Source: Clostridiaceae bacterium
Lineage (GTDB): Bacteria; Bacillota; Clostridia; Lachnospirales; Lachnospiraceae
NCBI GenBank assembly: GCA_018378255.1
Contig: JAGZXV010000003.1
Location: 10,252 to 74,251, forward strand
Length of the DNA stretch: 64,000 bases
Direction of reading: 5' to 3'
Part shown: positions 1-8,396 of the stretch, one piece after another
How positions within the stretch are numbered: the first letter of the stretch is position 1
Layout of the letters: every line of letters starts with the position of its first letter
Program-made: the position numbers and the translations under genes
The notes under the pieces: model-generated
What the model saw: the letters and a program-made list of their open reading frames with translations, nothing else
What the model was told of the DNA's origin: nothing
Databases searched by the model: none

Positions 1-356
1 GCTTTATGGCCCGGGTGATTGAGATCCCTAAAATGTACCTGATGCCTTTGATCGTGGCGTTCTGTGTAACCGGTATTTTCTGCCTGAATGCCAATGTTTT
101 CGACCTGTATTATACGATTGGCTTCATAATTTTGGGCTATGTGCTGGATAAAAATGATTATCCGGTGGCGCCGCTGATCATGGGAATGATTCTGGGCGGG
201 ACGGTGGAAGAAAATCTGAGACGGTCTATCAGCTATTATGGTTCATTCCAGAACTGCCTTACCATAAAATCTGTGGGAACATTGTTTTTTGTGATTGCGG
301 TTATTATTCCGGTGGTGTCCGGGTTTGTGAATGCGAAGAAATCTTTTGCTAAGTAG
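1..356 (+). CDS. TctA family transporter permease, C-terminal part (cut by window start)
   Basis: The frame is open from the window edge to a TAG stop. The last ~117 residues carry two or three hydrophobic segments and the TctA C-terminal signature: 'GYVLDKNDYPVAPLIMGMIL' followed by 'GGTVEENLRRS'. The same block (KLPVTPLLLGIVLGPMAEQN) closes the full-length TctA at 24357-25832. TctA is the large membrane subunit of tripartite tricarboxylate transporters, which take up organic acids with a periplasmic-type lipoprotein (TctC) and a small membrane subunit (TctB). The substrate cannot be told from this fragment. It is a different copy from the 24 kb one. A very long palindrome lies downstream and probably ends the operon. 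Confidence 0.85.
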   Translation, partial: FMARVIEIPKMYLMPLIVAFCVTGIFCLNANVFDLYYTIGFIILGYVLDKNDYPVAPLIMGMILGGTVEENLRRSISYYGSFQNCLTIKSVGTLFFVIAVIIPVVSGFVNAKKSFAK

Positions 357-481
357 CCGGTAAGGCTGTTCGGTTTGGTATTCGGTTTTTGGTTTTCGGA
401 GGATTACCGGCTGGGTGCAGGCTGGATGGAGGTAAAAGATTCCGGAATAGGAAATAATTTTTAAAATATTGGATTAACATG

Positions 482-561
482 GAACTCAGGGCTTTTTAAC
501 ATCGAACCTCAGGGCTTTTTTTAAAAAGCCCTGAGGTTCGATGTTAAAAAGCCCTGAGTTC
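482..561. repeat. Perfect 39-bp palindrome, nested terminator-like hairpin
   Basis: Bases 482-520 are the exact reverse complement of 523-561, with a TT loop. Each arm contains the unit CTCAGGGCTTTTT twice, so nested stems followed by T-runs can form on either strand. The inner part (ACATCGAAC...GTTCGATGT) matches the design of the palindrome at 1589-1636. It probably terminates transcription after the TctA gene. The gene-free stretch 357-746 holds this element and the ogt promoter; I see nothing else there. Confidence 0.85.
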
Positions 562-693
562 TATGCTGCCCACATATTTATCAATAATAAGATGCCAATA
601 GTTTTTAAACATTTTTAGATATTTTATTTTGAAATTTAGTGATATGATTGTATTAAGGCTTCCTGGAATTGGCGAAGCTGAGCTGTAATGAAC

Positions 694-723
694 TTGTGGA
701 ATGCATTATAATTTGTCTATAAT
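694..723 (+). promoter_or_regulatory. Candidate sigma-A promoter for ogt
   Basis: TTGTGG (694-699), an 18-base spacer, then a perfect TATAAT (718-723), 24 bases before the ATG at 747. The GTGAGGTGGG stretch just before the ATG is the ribosome site. Confidence 0.5.
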
Positions 724-746
724 AGTAAGAAATGTGAGGTGGGATT

Positions 747-1286
747 ATGCTGTACACGACTACATACCATTCTCCTGTCGGCAGCCTTATGCTGGCTGAA
801 AAAGATGGCGCTATTGCCGGCCTTTGGATGGAAGGACAGAAATATTTTCTCGGATCGCTGAAGGAAGAAATAAAGGAAAAAAGCGATTCCGTGGTTTTGA
901 ATCAGGCGAAGGAATGGCTGGACCGTTATTTCAGAGGGGAAAAACCTTCGGCCAGCGAACTGAGGCTCGCTCCCGAAGGCAGTGAATTCCGCAAAGAAGT
1001 CTGGAAAATTCTTTGTGAAATACCCTATGGAGAGCTGACCACCTATGGAGAAATATCAAAAAAGATTGCGGCAGGCCGCGGTCTGGAAAGAATGTCGGCT
1101 CAGGCCGTAGGCGGTGCGGTAGGGCACAATCCGATTTCAATTATTATCCCCTGCCACCGTGTAGTTGGCTCAGACGGAAGTCTGACCGGGTACGCAGGCG
1201 GTCTGACAAAGAAAATTCAACTGCTTACGATGGAAGGAGTTGACATGGAAAAGCTGTTTATCCCCACAAAAGGAACGGCGCTTTAA
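747..1286 (+). CDS. ogt: Methylated-DNA--protein-cysteine S-methyltransferase (Ogt/MGMT)
   Basis: 179-residue suicide repair protein that moves O6-alkyl groups from guanine to its own cysteine. The C-terminal domain carries the family signature IIPCHRVV; the acceptor cysteine is residue 136. The winged-helix core before it includes 'IPYGELTTYGEISKKIA' and 'GGAVGHNP', and 'GSLTGYAGG' follows it. The N-terminal ~75 residues look like the ribonuclease-H-like domain of Ogt proteins. Length is normal for the family. It has its own promoter and lies 17 bases before an ATL-type pseudogene, so the two probably once formed an alkylation-repair pair. Confidence 0.93.
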   Translation: MLYTTTYHSPVGSLMLAEKDGAIAGLWMEGQKYFLGSLKEEIKEKSDSVVLNQAKEWLDRYFRGEKPSASELRLAPEGSEFRKEVWKILCEIPYGELTTYGEISKKIAAGRGLERMSAQAVGGAVGHNPISIIIPCHRVVGSDGSLTGYAGGLTKKIQLLTMEGVDMEKLFIPTKGTAL

Positions 1287-1303
1287 CAGGAGGCAAAGGA
1301 GAT

Positions 1304-1580
1304 ATGGACTGGCGTAAGATGTCTGGTGAAATGGATACTGGGTTTGTAAACCGGGTATATGGAATCGTTGCGGAAATACCCAGAGGAAAGGTTGCAACCT
1401 ATGGACAGATCGCGGAAATGAATTTTCAAACACACTCTGGCACCAGATTACGTTTTTGGCGGGCAGAAAAGGCAGCGTGCAATGCTGGAAGGGGAAGGCA
1501 TTACATTTCTGCAGAATGGCCGGATTAATATAGAACGGCATCAATGGGGAGAATATGAACAGTTGACTTTGCCGCTATAA
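1304..1580 (+). pseudogene. ATL-type (alkyltransferase-like) DNA-binding protein, internally deleted and frameshifted
   Basis: The reading frame from ATG 1304 gives a clear ATL start: 'FVNRVYGIVAEIPRGKVATY' then GQIAEM. It then leaves the family and stops near 1528. A second frame, from about 1450 to TAA 1578-1580, reads 'LAPDYVFGGQKRQRAMLEGE' then 'GITFLQNGRINIERHQW', which is the normal ATL C-terminus. The ~35-40 residues that should lie between them, including the PCHRVV or PWHRVV active-site segment, are missing and the two halves are out of frame. This is therefore a decayed gene carrying a deletion. A ribosome site (AGGAGG at 1289-1294 region) is still present. A sequencing error could explain the frameshift but not the missing block. 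Confidence 0.8.
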
Positions 1581-1588
1581 GAGCTTTA

Positions 1589-1636
1589 AACATCAAACGT
1601 GAAGGCATTTTTAAAAATGCCTTCACGTTTGATGTT
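1589..1636. repeat. 24-bp perfect palindrome of the same design as 482-561
   Basis: Bases 1589-1612 are the reverse complement of 1613-1636 with no loop, centred on TTTTTAAAAA. After one mismatch three more pairs form. The core ACATCAAAC...GGCATTTTT has the same layout and length as ACATCGAAC...GGGCTTTTT in the first palindrome. A further half copy (GTTTGATGTT) starts at 1644. It could work as a bidirectional terminator. The gene-free stretch 1581-1975 holds this element, a G-poor AT-rich tract and the sulfatase promoter. Confidence 0.8.
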
Positions 1637-1659
1637 AAAAAAAGTTTGATGTTCAAAAA

Positions 1660-1890
1660 CCTGATCTCTAATTTTATTTCTTCTATATCTATCAAAAAAT
1701 TCCATCAAAAAATAAAACGCAAATCACCAATCAAATATAAATACAATTATACGTCTAAAAACAATCAATACACAAAACTACCAATATAAAATCAATCATA
1801 TAATATCAATAAAATCTTAAATATCTTAAAAATACAGCCTACCCACCAAAAATCCATTAAAAAACGAATGTTATATGAATAAAAAGCCGC
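1660..1890. other. AT-rich, strongly G-poor intergenic tract
   Basis: The plus strand from about 1660 to 1890 is made almost wholly of A, T and C, with only a handful of G residues. It has no ORF, no clear hairpin and no repeat unit that I can define. It separates the repair genes from the sulfatase operon. It may be an upstream activator region or decayed sequence. Confidence 0.6.
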
Positions 1891-1898
1891 CATTCCCA

Positions 1899-1927
1899 TT
1901 GACAATACGAACGAAATAACGTAAAAT
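1899..1927 (+). promoter_or_regulatory. Sigma-A promoter of the sulfatase/ula-like operon
   Basis: Perfect TTGACA (1899-1904), 17-base spacer, TAAAAT (1922-1927), 48 bases before the ATG at 1976. A purine-rich ribosome site (AGAAGGGAAGAGG) sits just before the start. Confidence 0.75.
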
Positions 1928-1975
1928 AAATACAAATAGTTAATAAACGATCATAAAACAGAAGGGAAGAGGCTT

Positions 1976-3769
1976 ATGAGAGCGATAATGGTGATGTTTG
2001 ATTCATTAAACCGAAGGCTATTAGAGCCATACGGCTGCGATTGGACTCAGACACCTAATTTTAAACGGCTGGCTGAAAAAACGGCGGTATTTGACAACTT
2101 CTATGTGGGAAGTCTTCCGTGTATGCCGGCGAGACGGGATATTCATACCGGCCGGTACAGTTTTTTACATAGGAGCTGGGGGCCGCTGGAGCCGTTTGAC
2201 AATTCCATGCCAAGAATTTTAAAGGAGAATGGAATCTATACGCGACTGATCAGCGATCATGGACATTACTGGGAAGATGGAGGATGCACCTACCACACCA
2301 TGTATTCAAGCTGGGAATGTGTGAGAGGGCAGGAGGCTGACCCCTGGTCCTGGCGGACCGATGAACCCGAGATTCCAAAACATGTTCCGACGATGAGAGA
2401 GTTCACTCATCCGGAATGGTGGAGGGATAACTGGTGCAACCGGGAAATCATACATAAAAAGAATGAATGGCCGCAGAATCTGGTATTTGACAAGGGCCTG
2501 GAATTTTTGGAGACCAATAAGGATTTGGATAACTGGTTTGTGCAGATAGAGACATTTGATCCCCATGAACCCTTCGATGTGCCGGAGGAATTTGCAGAGC
2601 TTTATGAGGACGACTACAGCGGGGATCATTTCGACTGGCCGCCTTATGCGCCTGTCAGTGAAAGCAGGGAAGCGGTGGAGCACATCAGAAAGCGGTATGC
2701 CTCTCTGCTGACCATGTGCGACAGGAATTTGGGCAGAGTTCTGGATTTCATGGATGAGCATGAGATGTGGAAGGACACCATGCTGATCGTCAATACGGAT
2801 CACGGATTCATGCTGGGGGAGAAGGACTGGTGGGCGAAATCAGTGATGCCCTGTTATAACGAGCTGGCCAATACCCCGTTTTTTATGTGGGATCCGCGTT
2901 TTCCGGTTCAGGGAGAGCGCAGGACTGCTTTATGCCAGACCATCGATATCCCGGCCTCTTTACTGGAATTCTTCCAAGTGGAACTGCCTGGGGAAATGAT
3001 GGGAAAACCTCTTGCCAACGTGTTAAAAGAGAATGAAAAAGTCAGGGATTATGCTATTTTCGGTTTCCATGGATCATTTGTCAACATTACGGATGGTGAA
3101 TTTTTGTATATGAGGGCCTCGTCCTCCGTATCCAACCAGCCGCTGAACGAATATACGCTGATGCCGACGCACCAGCAGGGATTTTTCAGCCCCAGAGAGT
3201 TAAAAGAGATCGAGATATGCGGTCCGCTGCCATTTACACGGGGATGCCAGGTGATGAAAATCAAAAACCAGAGCCGCCTTGCCAATGCCACCTTCTGCAA
3301 TTCGTTCCAGTATGGCAATATGCTGTTTGACCTGAAAAATGATCCGGAACAGTTAAAACCAATAGACAATCCTGCTGTGGAAGCCCGGTTTGTTAATGCG
3401 TTAATCCTCAAGCTGATGGAAAGCGATGCTCCAAAAGAACAGTTTGAACGGCTGGGTATCGATCCGGGAACGGATTATGATGAAGAGCGCATTTTAGCAG
3501 ACAGGAAACGGGCGGTTACATTTGACAGTTTTGAGATAACAAAGAAATACCAGTGGTCGGATGAAGCGAAAAATATATTTATCGGCATGCTGTCTCTGCT
3601 GGCTGAGAACCAGACGGATGAATACTTCAGTTCTATTGAAGCGGTCATGAAGGAATCAGGAGACCGGATGGTGGAACGGAAACATTTTGAACAGATAGCC
3701 AGAAAGTTTTATTCCGATCAGGATGGAAAGGTGTTCTATTTTCTGAATAAGCTTGCGAGGATCAGATGA
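1976..3769 (+). CDS. Cys-type sulfatase, cytoplasmic (alkaline-phosphatase superfamily)
   Basis: 597 residues, no signal peptide or membrane segment, so it should act on an imported substrate. The N-terminus has the metal-binding 'AIMVMFDSLNRR'. The sulfatase signature C-M-P-A-R is at residues 49-53; Cys49 is the residue converted to formylglycine. The Cys form needs an anaerobic sulfatase-maturating radical-SAM enzyme, and none is in the window. The second metal-binding motif 'VNTDHGFMLGEKDWW' lies near residue 275. The family hydrolyses sulfate esters, often of sugars. It opens an operon and overlaps the kinase start by 4 bases. The context (kinase, UlaG, UlaE, UlaF) suggests a small sulfated sugar acid or lactone, which is inference. 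A related phosphohydrolase activity cannot be excluded, but the CxPxR motif favours sulfatase. Confidence 0.88.
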   Translation: MRAIMVMFDSLNRRLLEPYGCDWTQTPNFKRLAEKTAVFDNFYVGSLPCMPARRDIHTGRYSFLHRSWGPLEPFDNSMPRILKENGIYTRLISDHGHYWEDGGCTYHTMYSSWECVRGQEADPWSWRTDEPEIPKHVPTMREFTHPEWWRDNWCNREIIHKKNEWPQNLVFDKGLEFLETNKDLDNWFVQIETFDPHEPFDVPEEFAELYEDDYSGDHFDWPPYAPVSESREAVEHIRKRYASLLTMCDRNLGRVLDFMDEHEMWKDTMLIVNTDHGFMLGEKDWWAKSVMPCYNELANTPFFMWDPRFPVQGERRTALCQTIDIPASLLEFFQVELPGEMMGKPLANVLKENEKVRDYAIFGFHGSFVNITDGEFLYMRASSSVSNQPLNEYTLMPTHQQGFFSPRELKEIEICGPLPFTRGCQVMKIKNQSRLANATFCNSFQYGNMLFDLKNDPEQLKPIDNPAVEARFVNALILKLMESDAPKEQFERLGIDPGTDYDEERILADRKRAVTFDSFEITKKYQWSDEAKNIFIGMLSLLAENQTDEYFSSIEAVMKESGDRMVERKHFEQIARKFYSDQDGKVFYFLNKLARIR

Positions 3770-5256
3770 TGGGGAATGACAGGATATTAGTCGTGGATGT
3801 GGGAACATCCAGTCTGAGAGGGATTTTATTCGACCGGAAAGGGAAAACGGTCTGGAAAGGCCAGAGGGAATACGAACTGGAAGTATCAGGAGATGGCGCG
3901 GTGGAGATGGATCTTCAGGTTTTGGACTGCCACCTTGAAAGCATTCTGAAGCAGGCGGGAACCTGGCTTGAGGCGCAGAAGGGAGAACTGGCCTGCATTA
4001 CGGTCACTGCCCAGCGGTCATCTGTAATTCCGGTGGATGAGGATGGAAATGCGCTTTCCAAAGCTATGATGTGGCAGGACACCAGGGCGGGAGAGATCTG
4101 CAGCAGGCTTGACGATGAAAAAAACCGGATCTACCGGATCTGCGGTATGAGGCCGTCGCCGGTTTTCTCAGCCCCCAAGATTCAATATATCAGGGAACAG
4201 GACGGGGAACTGTACCGCAGGTCATACAAGATGATTGGATTTCAGGAATATGTGCTCTGCAGGCTGAGCGGGCAGTTCGCCACGGATTTTTCCATCGCCA
4301 GCCGGACTTGTCTGTTTGATATCAGAAAACTGGAGTGGTCGGATGAACTGCTTAGTCTGTTCCATGTTGAGAAAGAAAAACTCTGCCGCCTGGTTCCGGC
4401 CGGGAGCGCTGTCGGGGAAACGAGAGAAGAGATCACCCGGATGCTGAAACTTCCTCGTCCGGTGCCGGTGTTGTCTGCAGGAGGGGACCAGCAGTGCGCG
4501 TCCCTGGGGATGGGGTGCGTGGAGGACGGCCGGATAGCTGCTAATTCCGGCACCGGTTCCTATGTGATCGCATTGTCGGACCGGCCCGTCGGTGACGACG
4601 CCATGCGGGTGAACTGCAATCTCTCCGCAATACCTGGAAAATGGATTGTGGAAGGTTCGGTTCTCAGCGCAGGAAAGACGGTAAACTGGCTGAACCGGCT
4701 TCTGTTTGACAATCAGGAAGGCGGATTTAAAGAGCTGACGGATGCCTGCCGGACTTCGCCTGCGGGAGCCAGAGGGATGATATTTCTTCCTCTGTTGGCC
4801 GGAAAGGGAACGCCGGTGTGGAGACCTGATATGAGAGGGATGATTCTGGGCCTTGGATTCGAACACACCAAAGGCGATTTCGGCCGGGCTCTGTTGGAAG
4901 GCATCGCTTCAGAGATGAAAGAGTGCATTCAGATCATTTCCGGACTGACCCGGACCGCATATGAGGTGGTGAAAGTAGCCGGCGGCATGACCCGCAATGA
5001 CCTGTATAACCAGATTCAGGCCGATATGTATGAGGTGCCGGTGGTCAGGGCCTTTGATAATGAGGCTACAGGCCTGGGCGCCTGGATATCGGCTGCCAGG
5101 GAAATGGGCTGGTACACCTCTTATAAAGAAGCATATGAAACAGCCGCGGAAGGGATGGAAGAAAAAAGATATGATCCCGACCCGGACAATATAAGGATTT
5201 ATGAAAACCTGTACAGCAGGCTCCGGCAGAAGGAAGCCGCTGTATATTACCAATAA
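3766..5256 (+). CDS. FGGY-family carbohydrate kinase
   Basis: 496 residues, normal for FGGY kinases (xylulo-, glucono-, ribulokinase). Both actin-like domains are complete. The phosphate-binding loop is 'LVVDVGTSSLRGILFD' at the N-terminus. The mid-protein 'SAGGDQQCASLGMG' and 'NSGTGSY' form the hinge and ATP site, and 'VAGGMTRNDLYNQIQADMYE' is the C-terminal family block. ATG overlaps the sulfatase stop (ATGA), so the two are translationally coupled. In the classical ascorbate route the phosphate is added by the UlaABC PTS. No PTS genes are present here, so this kinase may supply the phosphorylated intermediate for UlaG/E/F. The exact substrate cannot be read from sequence. Confidence 0.88.
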   Translation: MMGNDRILVVDVGTSSLRGILFDRKGKTVWKGQREYELEVSGDGAVEMDLQVLDCHLESILKQAGTWLEAQKGELACITVTAQRSSVIPVDEDGNALSKAMMWQDTRAGEICSRLDDEKNRIYRICGMRPSPVFSAPKIQYIREQDGELYRRSYKMIGFQEYVLCRLSGQFATDFSIASRTCLFDIRKLEWSDELLSLFHVEKEKLCRLVPAGSAVGETREEITRMLKLPRPVPVLSAGGDQQCASLGMGCVEDGRIAANSGTGSYVIALSDRPVGDDAMRVNCNLSAIPGKWIVEGSVLSAGKTVNWLNRLLFDNQEGGFKELTDACRTSPAGARGMIFLPLLAGKGTPVWRPDMRGMILGLGFEHTKGDFGRALLEGIASEMKECIQIISGLTRTAYEVVKVAGGMTRNDLYNQIQADMYEVPVVRAFDNEATGLGAWISAAREMGWYTSYKEAYETAAEGMEEKRYDPDPDNIRIYENLYSRLRQKEAAVYYQ

Positions 5257-5271
5257 AAGGAGAGCAAGATT

Positions 5272-6336
5272 ATGTCAAAAGTTGATGAGATCACAAGAGA
5301 ATCATGGATAATGAGCACATTTCCGGAGTGGGGAACCTGGTTAAATGAAGAGATTGAAGAGGAAGAGGTAAAACCGGGAACCGTGGCCATGTGGTGGCTT
5401 GGCTGTACCGGGCTTTGGGTTAAAACGCCGGGAGACTGCAATATCAGCATCGATTTCTGGTGCGGTAAAGGCAAACAGACGAAAAAAGTCAAAGATATGG
5501 TGGCCGGTCATCAGATGGCAAATATGTGCGGGTGCAGAAAACTCCAGCCGAATTTGCGGGCTTCCGTCTTTGTAATGGATCCGTTTGCCGTGAAAAAGGT
5601 GGATGCGGTGCTGGCTACCCATTATCATCAGGATCATATGGATCCCAATTATGCTGCCGCAGTCCTTTGCAATGTGAAAGAGAAGATTCCGTTTATCGGC
5701 CCTAAAAAATCGGTGGAAACCTGGATAAAATGGGGAGTTCCAGAGGAACGCTGCGTGACGGTGAAACCAGGGGATACCATAAAGATCAAGGATTTGGAGA
5801 TCGTGGTTCTGGATTCTTTTGACAGAACCTGCCTTGTGACCACAGACGGATATCAGGATATCAGGCATACCTGCCCGGATGATATGGATGAAAAAGCGGT
5901 CAATTACCTGATTAAGACACCGGGCGGCAATATTTACCACAGCGGCGACAGCCATTATTCCATCTATTTTGCAAAACACGGCAAAGATTATGATATCGAT
6001 GTGGCTTTAGGGTCTTACGGTGAGAACCCGGTAGGACTGGCGGATAAGATGACTTCCGTGGATATCCTGAGAATGGCGGAAGCCTTGAGGTGTAAAGTTG
6101 TGATTCCGGTTCATTACGATGTGTGGACCAATTTCATGGCCGATTTAAATGAAATCAGAGTGCTTTACGATATGAAAAAAGAACGTTTGGATTATAAATT
6201 CCACCCGTTTTTCTGGGAAGTGGGCGGCAAATATGTTTATCCAACCGACAAGGATAAAATGGCATACCATCACGACAGGGGCTTTCATGACTGCTTTGAA
6301 CATGAGCCAAACACTCCTTACCGTTCTATTTTATAA
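5272..6336 (+). CDS. ulaG: UlaG-like L-ascorbate-6-phosphate lactonase (metallo-beta-lactamase fold)
   Basis: 354 residues, the same length as Escherichia coli UlaG as I recall it, and alike along its whole length. The start '[12 protein letters not shown]...[15 protein letters not shown]' is diagnostic, as are 'WWLGCTG', 'KLQPNLR', '[16 protein letters not shown]' and '[12 protein letters not shown]'. The metal-binding HxHxDH motif reads H117-Y-H-Q-D-H122. UlaG opens the lactone of L-ascorbate 6-phosphate to 3-keto-L-gulonate 6-phosphate in the cytoplasm. The AAAGGAGAGC ribosome site is 15 bases after the kinase stop, so it is co-transcribed. The substrate here may be a relative of ascorbate, because the PTS and UlaD are absent. 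Confidence 0.92.
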   Translation: MSKVDEITRESWIMSTFPEWGTWLNEEIEEEEVKPGTVAMWWLGCTGLWVKTPGDCNISIDFWCGKGKQTKKVKDMVAGHQMANMCGCRKLQPNLRASVFVMDPFAVKKVDAVLATHYHQDHMDPNYAAAVLCNVKEKIPFIGPKKSVETWIKWGVPEERCVTVKPGDTIKIKDLEIVVLDSFDRTCLVTTDGYQDIRHTCPDDMDEKAVNYLIKTPGGNIYHSGDSHYSIYFAKHGKDYDIDVALGSYGENPVGLADKMTSVDILRMAEALRCKVVIPVHYDVWTNFMADLNEIRVLYDMKKERLDYKFHPFFWEVGGKYVYPTDKDKMAYHHDRGFHDCFEHEPNTPYRSIL

Positions 6337-6355
6337 AATGCCGTATCAGTTCACA

Positions 6356-6442
6356 TCGGGTGGACATCCGATGCTTCTCGACCGGCTTTTTCAGTCAAGA
6401 AGATGGGCCGTTCTGAACAGTTACAAAATGTCTTGTGAATAA
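6356..6442 (+). pseudogene. Degraded copy of the GHP-LL-DRLF element found before Uma2
   Basis: This stretch in the ulaG-to-6452 gap aligns base by base with 19431-19515, which ends the small ORF ahead of the Uma2 gene. Shared blocks include GACATCC, GACCGGCTTTT, CAGTCA, GAAGATG and TCTGAAC. The copy here has single-base indels (a missing G, an extra T, an extra T), so only 'GGHPMLLDRLF' survives in frame. Both copies can fold a short hairpin around the CGGCTTTT(T)CA loop (GAC/GTC stem). I take it as a decayed remnant of a small coding element; a structured RNA repeat is the alternative. Confidence 0.5.
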
Positions 6443-6451
6443 GAGGAAATC

Positions 6452-7495
6452 ATGAAGCTGAAAAAAATAAAAACATATGAATTGGAAAAATGTTATTCAA
6501 TCGCCCCCCTTCTCTATCAGGGAAAACAGCATATTCTGGTTGCGGCGGAAAAAATCAATAAGTGCCTTCTTTTTGACCTGTATGGAAATCTGGAAGAAAC
6601 CGTCTGGGACACTCCGGGAGGGACCATGTCCATGGTACAGGTGCCGGGAAGTGACGGCTGGTTTCTGGCAACCCATAAATTCTATTCTCCCAATGATTCA
6701 AAGGAAGCTGAAATCGTCCTGGTTACGCCAAAGGGCCGGGATGATTGGCAGGTTCAGACCATCGTTAAGCTGCCGTTCGTGCACCGTTTTGATATTCTTA
6801 CCAGAAACGGAGCCCATTATCTGATCGCCTGTACGCTGAAATCAGGGCATGAATACAAGGACGATTGGTCGTCCCCAGGAGCTGTCTGGGGCTGCCGTCT
6901 CCCGGATGAGCCGGAAGGCTATAAAGAAAACAGCATGCTTTCTCTCACCTGTTTAAAAGAGGGGATGCTCAAAAACCACGGATACTGCAGATGCGGAGGG
7001 CAGGACGACGGTTACGGCCTGATTTCTGCGGAAAATGGAATCTTTCGCGTCACCCCGCCCGATATGCCGGACGGAGAATGGCGGATGGAACAGCTTACAA
7101 AGGAGCCGGCCAGCGACGTGGCTGCGGTGGATTTTGACGGGGACGGCAGTCTGGAACTGATCGCAATCGCCCCGTTTCATGGAAATGAAATCAAAATTTA
7201 TCATTTGGAAGACGGTAAATACCAGGTGGCATACCGTTATGAACAGCCGGCGGAATTCGGCCATGCCATATGGGCGGGAAACGTATACGGAAAACCAGGG
7301 GCTGTCATCGGATATAGAAAAGAAAAGCGGGAGATTCTGGGCTTTACCTATGAAAACGGCTATCATGCCGCAGTTCTGGAAACAGACGCAGGCTCTGCCA
7401 ATGTGATGCGCTATGAGAGGGACGGCGTGGAATGCATGGTTTCCGCCAACAGGGAAATAAATGAAATCGCATTTTACGAGATAGAAAAAGAGTGA
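6452..7495 (+). CDS. VCBS/FG-GAP-like beta-propeller protein of unknown function
   Basis: 347 residues, no signal peptide, no membrane segment. I do not recognise a named family. The visible feature is 'AAVDFDGDGSLELIAIAPFH', which matches the calcium-binding D-x-D-G-D-G loop of VCBS/FG-GAP (integrin-alpha-like) propeller repeats. Other blocks have short beta-rich repeats such as 'WFLATHKFYSPNDSKEAEIV' and 'DGYGLISAENGIFRVTPPD'. It sits between ulaG and ulaE with a good ribosome site (AAGAGGAAATC), so it belongs to the pathway. A sugar-acid lactonase or isomerase with a propeller fold would fit the place (for example for a missing step), but that is inference. Confidence 0.75.
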   Translation: MKLKKIKTYELEKCYSIAPLLYQGKQHILVAAEKINKCLLFDLYGNLEETVWDTPGGTMSMVQVPGSDGWFLATHKFYSPNDSKEAEIVLVTPKGRDDWQVQTIVKLPFVHRFDILTRNGAHYLIACTLKSGHEYKDDWSSPGAVWGCRLPDEPEGYKENSMLSLTCLKEGMLKNHGYCRCGGQDDGYGLISAENGIFRVTPPDMPDGEWRMEQLTKEPASDVAAVDFDGDGSLELIAIAPFHGNEIKIYHLEDGKYQVAYRYEQPAEFGHAIWAGNVYGKPGAVIGYRKEKREILGFTYENGYHAAVLETDAGSANVMRYERDGVECMVSANREINEIAFYEIEKE

Positions 7496-7525
7496 AGCAA
7501 AAAACTCCGGCATGGGAGGGATAAA

Positions 7526-8392
7526 ATGGAGGGCAAAATAGCTAAAAGAAGCAGGGCGTATACCCTTGGAATGTATGAAAAGGCTGCGCCTGCGCAGCTC
7601 AGCTGGAAAGAAAAACTACAGGCGGCTAAAGAGGCCGGTTACGATTTTATAGAGATCAGCATTGATGAAACGGATGAAAAACTGAGCCGCCTGGACATGG
7701 GAAAAGAAGAGCGGCTGGATCTGGTGAAGACCATGTACGAAACCGGGATTCCCATCCGTTCCATGTGCCTCAGCGGCCACCGGAAGTACCCATTTGGCAG
7801 CAAAGACCCGGAAACGGTACAAAAAAGCATGGAAATCATGGAAAAAGCCATTCAACTGGCCGATGATCTGGGCATTCGCATGATCATGCTGGCCGGATAT
7901 GATGTCTATTATGAAGAATCCGATGAGGAAACAAGAAAGCGTTTCGGCGAAAATCTGGAAAAAGCGGTTAAAATGGCGGCGCGTTCCGGGATTCTGCTGG
8001 CCTTTGAAACCATGGAGACGGACTTTATGAACACGGTGGAAAAGTCAGCGGATTATGTAAAACAGATCCGGTCCCCTTATCTTCAGATATATCCCGATAT
8101 TGGAAATATCACCAATGCGGCATATACATACAAAACGGATGTATTTGACGACCTAAGGACCGGTTCCGGCCACCTTTTGGCTATGCACCTGAAGGAAACC
8201 AGCCCAGGAAAATTCCGGGATATGATGTATGGAGACGGGTACGTGGATTTCCAGCAGGCCATTGATACTGCATGGAATCTGGGAATCCGGCGCTATGTGA
8301 CGGAATTCTGGTACCACGGCAGTGAAAAATGGAAAGAAGACCTGGTTTTCGCCCATGACAGCATGGCGCGGATATTGGATAAGGAGAGATAA
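7526..8392 (+). CDS. ulaE: L-ribulose-5-phosphate (L-xylulose-5-P) 3-epimerase UlaE-like
   Basis: 288 residues, TIM-barrel sugar-phosphate epimerase. The UlaE/SgaU features are 'GMYEKA...[14 protein letters not shown]', '[17 protein letters not shown]', '[20 protein letters not shown]' and 'IYPDIGNI', with metal-binding acidic and His residues in 'AFETMETDF', 'PDIGN' and 'AMHLKET'. In the ascorbate pathway it turns L-xylulose 5-phosphate into L-ribulose 5-phosphate. It lies 30 bases after the VCBS-like gene with GGGAGGG before its ATG. It is followed after 4 bases by ulaF. Confidence 0.92.
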   Translation: MEGKIAKRSRAYTLGMYEKAAPAQLSWKEKLQAAKEAGYDFIEISIDETDEKLSRLDMGKEERLDLVKTMYETGIPIRSMCLSGHRKYPFGSKDPETVQKSMEIMEKAIQLADDLGIRMIMLAGYDVYYEESDEETRKRFGENLEKAVKMAARSGILLAFETMETDFMNTVEKSADYVKQIRSPYLQIYPDIGNITNAAYTYKTDVFDDLRTGSGHLLAMHLKETSPGKFRDMMYGDGYVDFQQAIDTAWNLGIRRYVTEFWYHGSEKWKEDLVFAHDSMARILDKER

Positions 8393-8396
8393 AGAG

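Noticed and set aside
4222..4866. 214-codon open frame on the minus strand inside the FGGY kinase gene
   Set aside because: It has no family resemblance and no ribosome site, and the kinase on the plus strand is complete.
8322..8396. Longer start for the ulaF gene
   Set aside because: The extra codons lie inside ulaE in another frame; ATG 8397 has AAGGAGAG and the normal family N-terminus.
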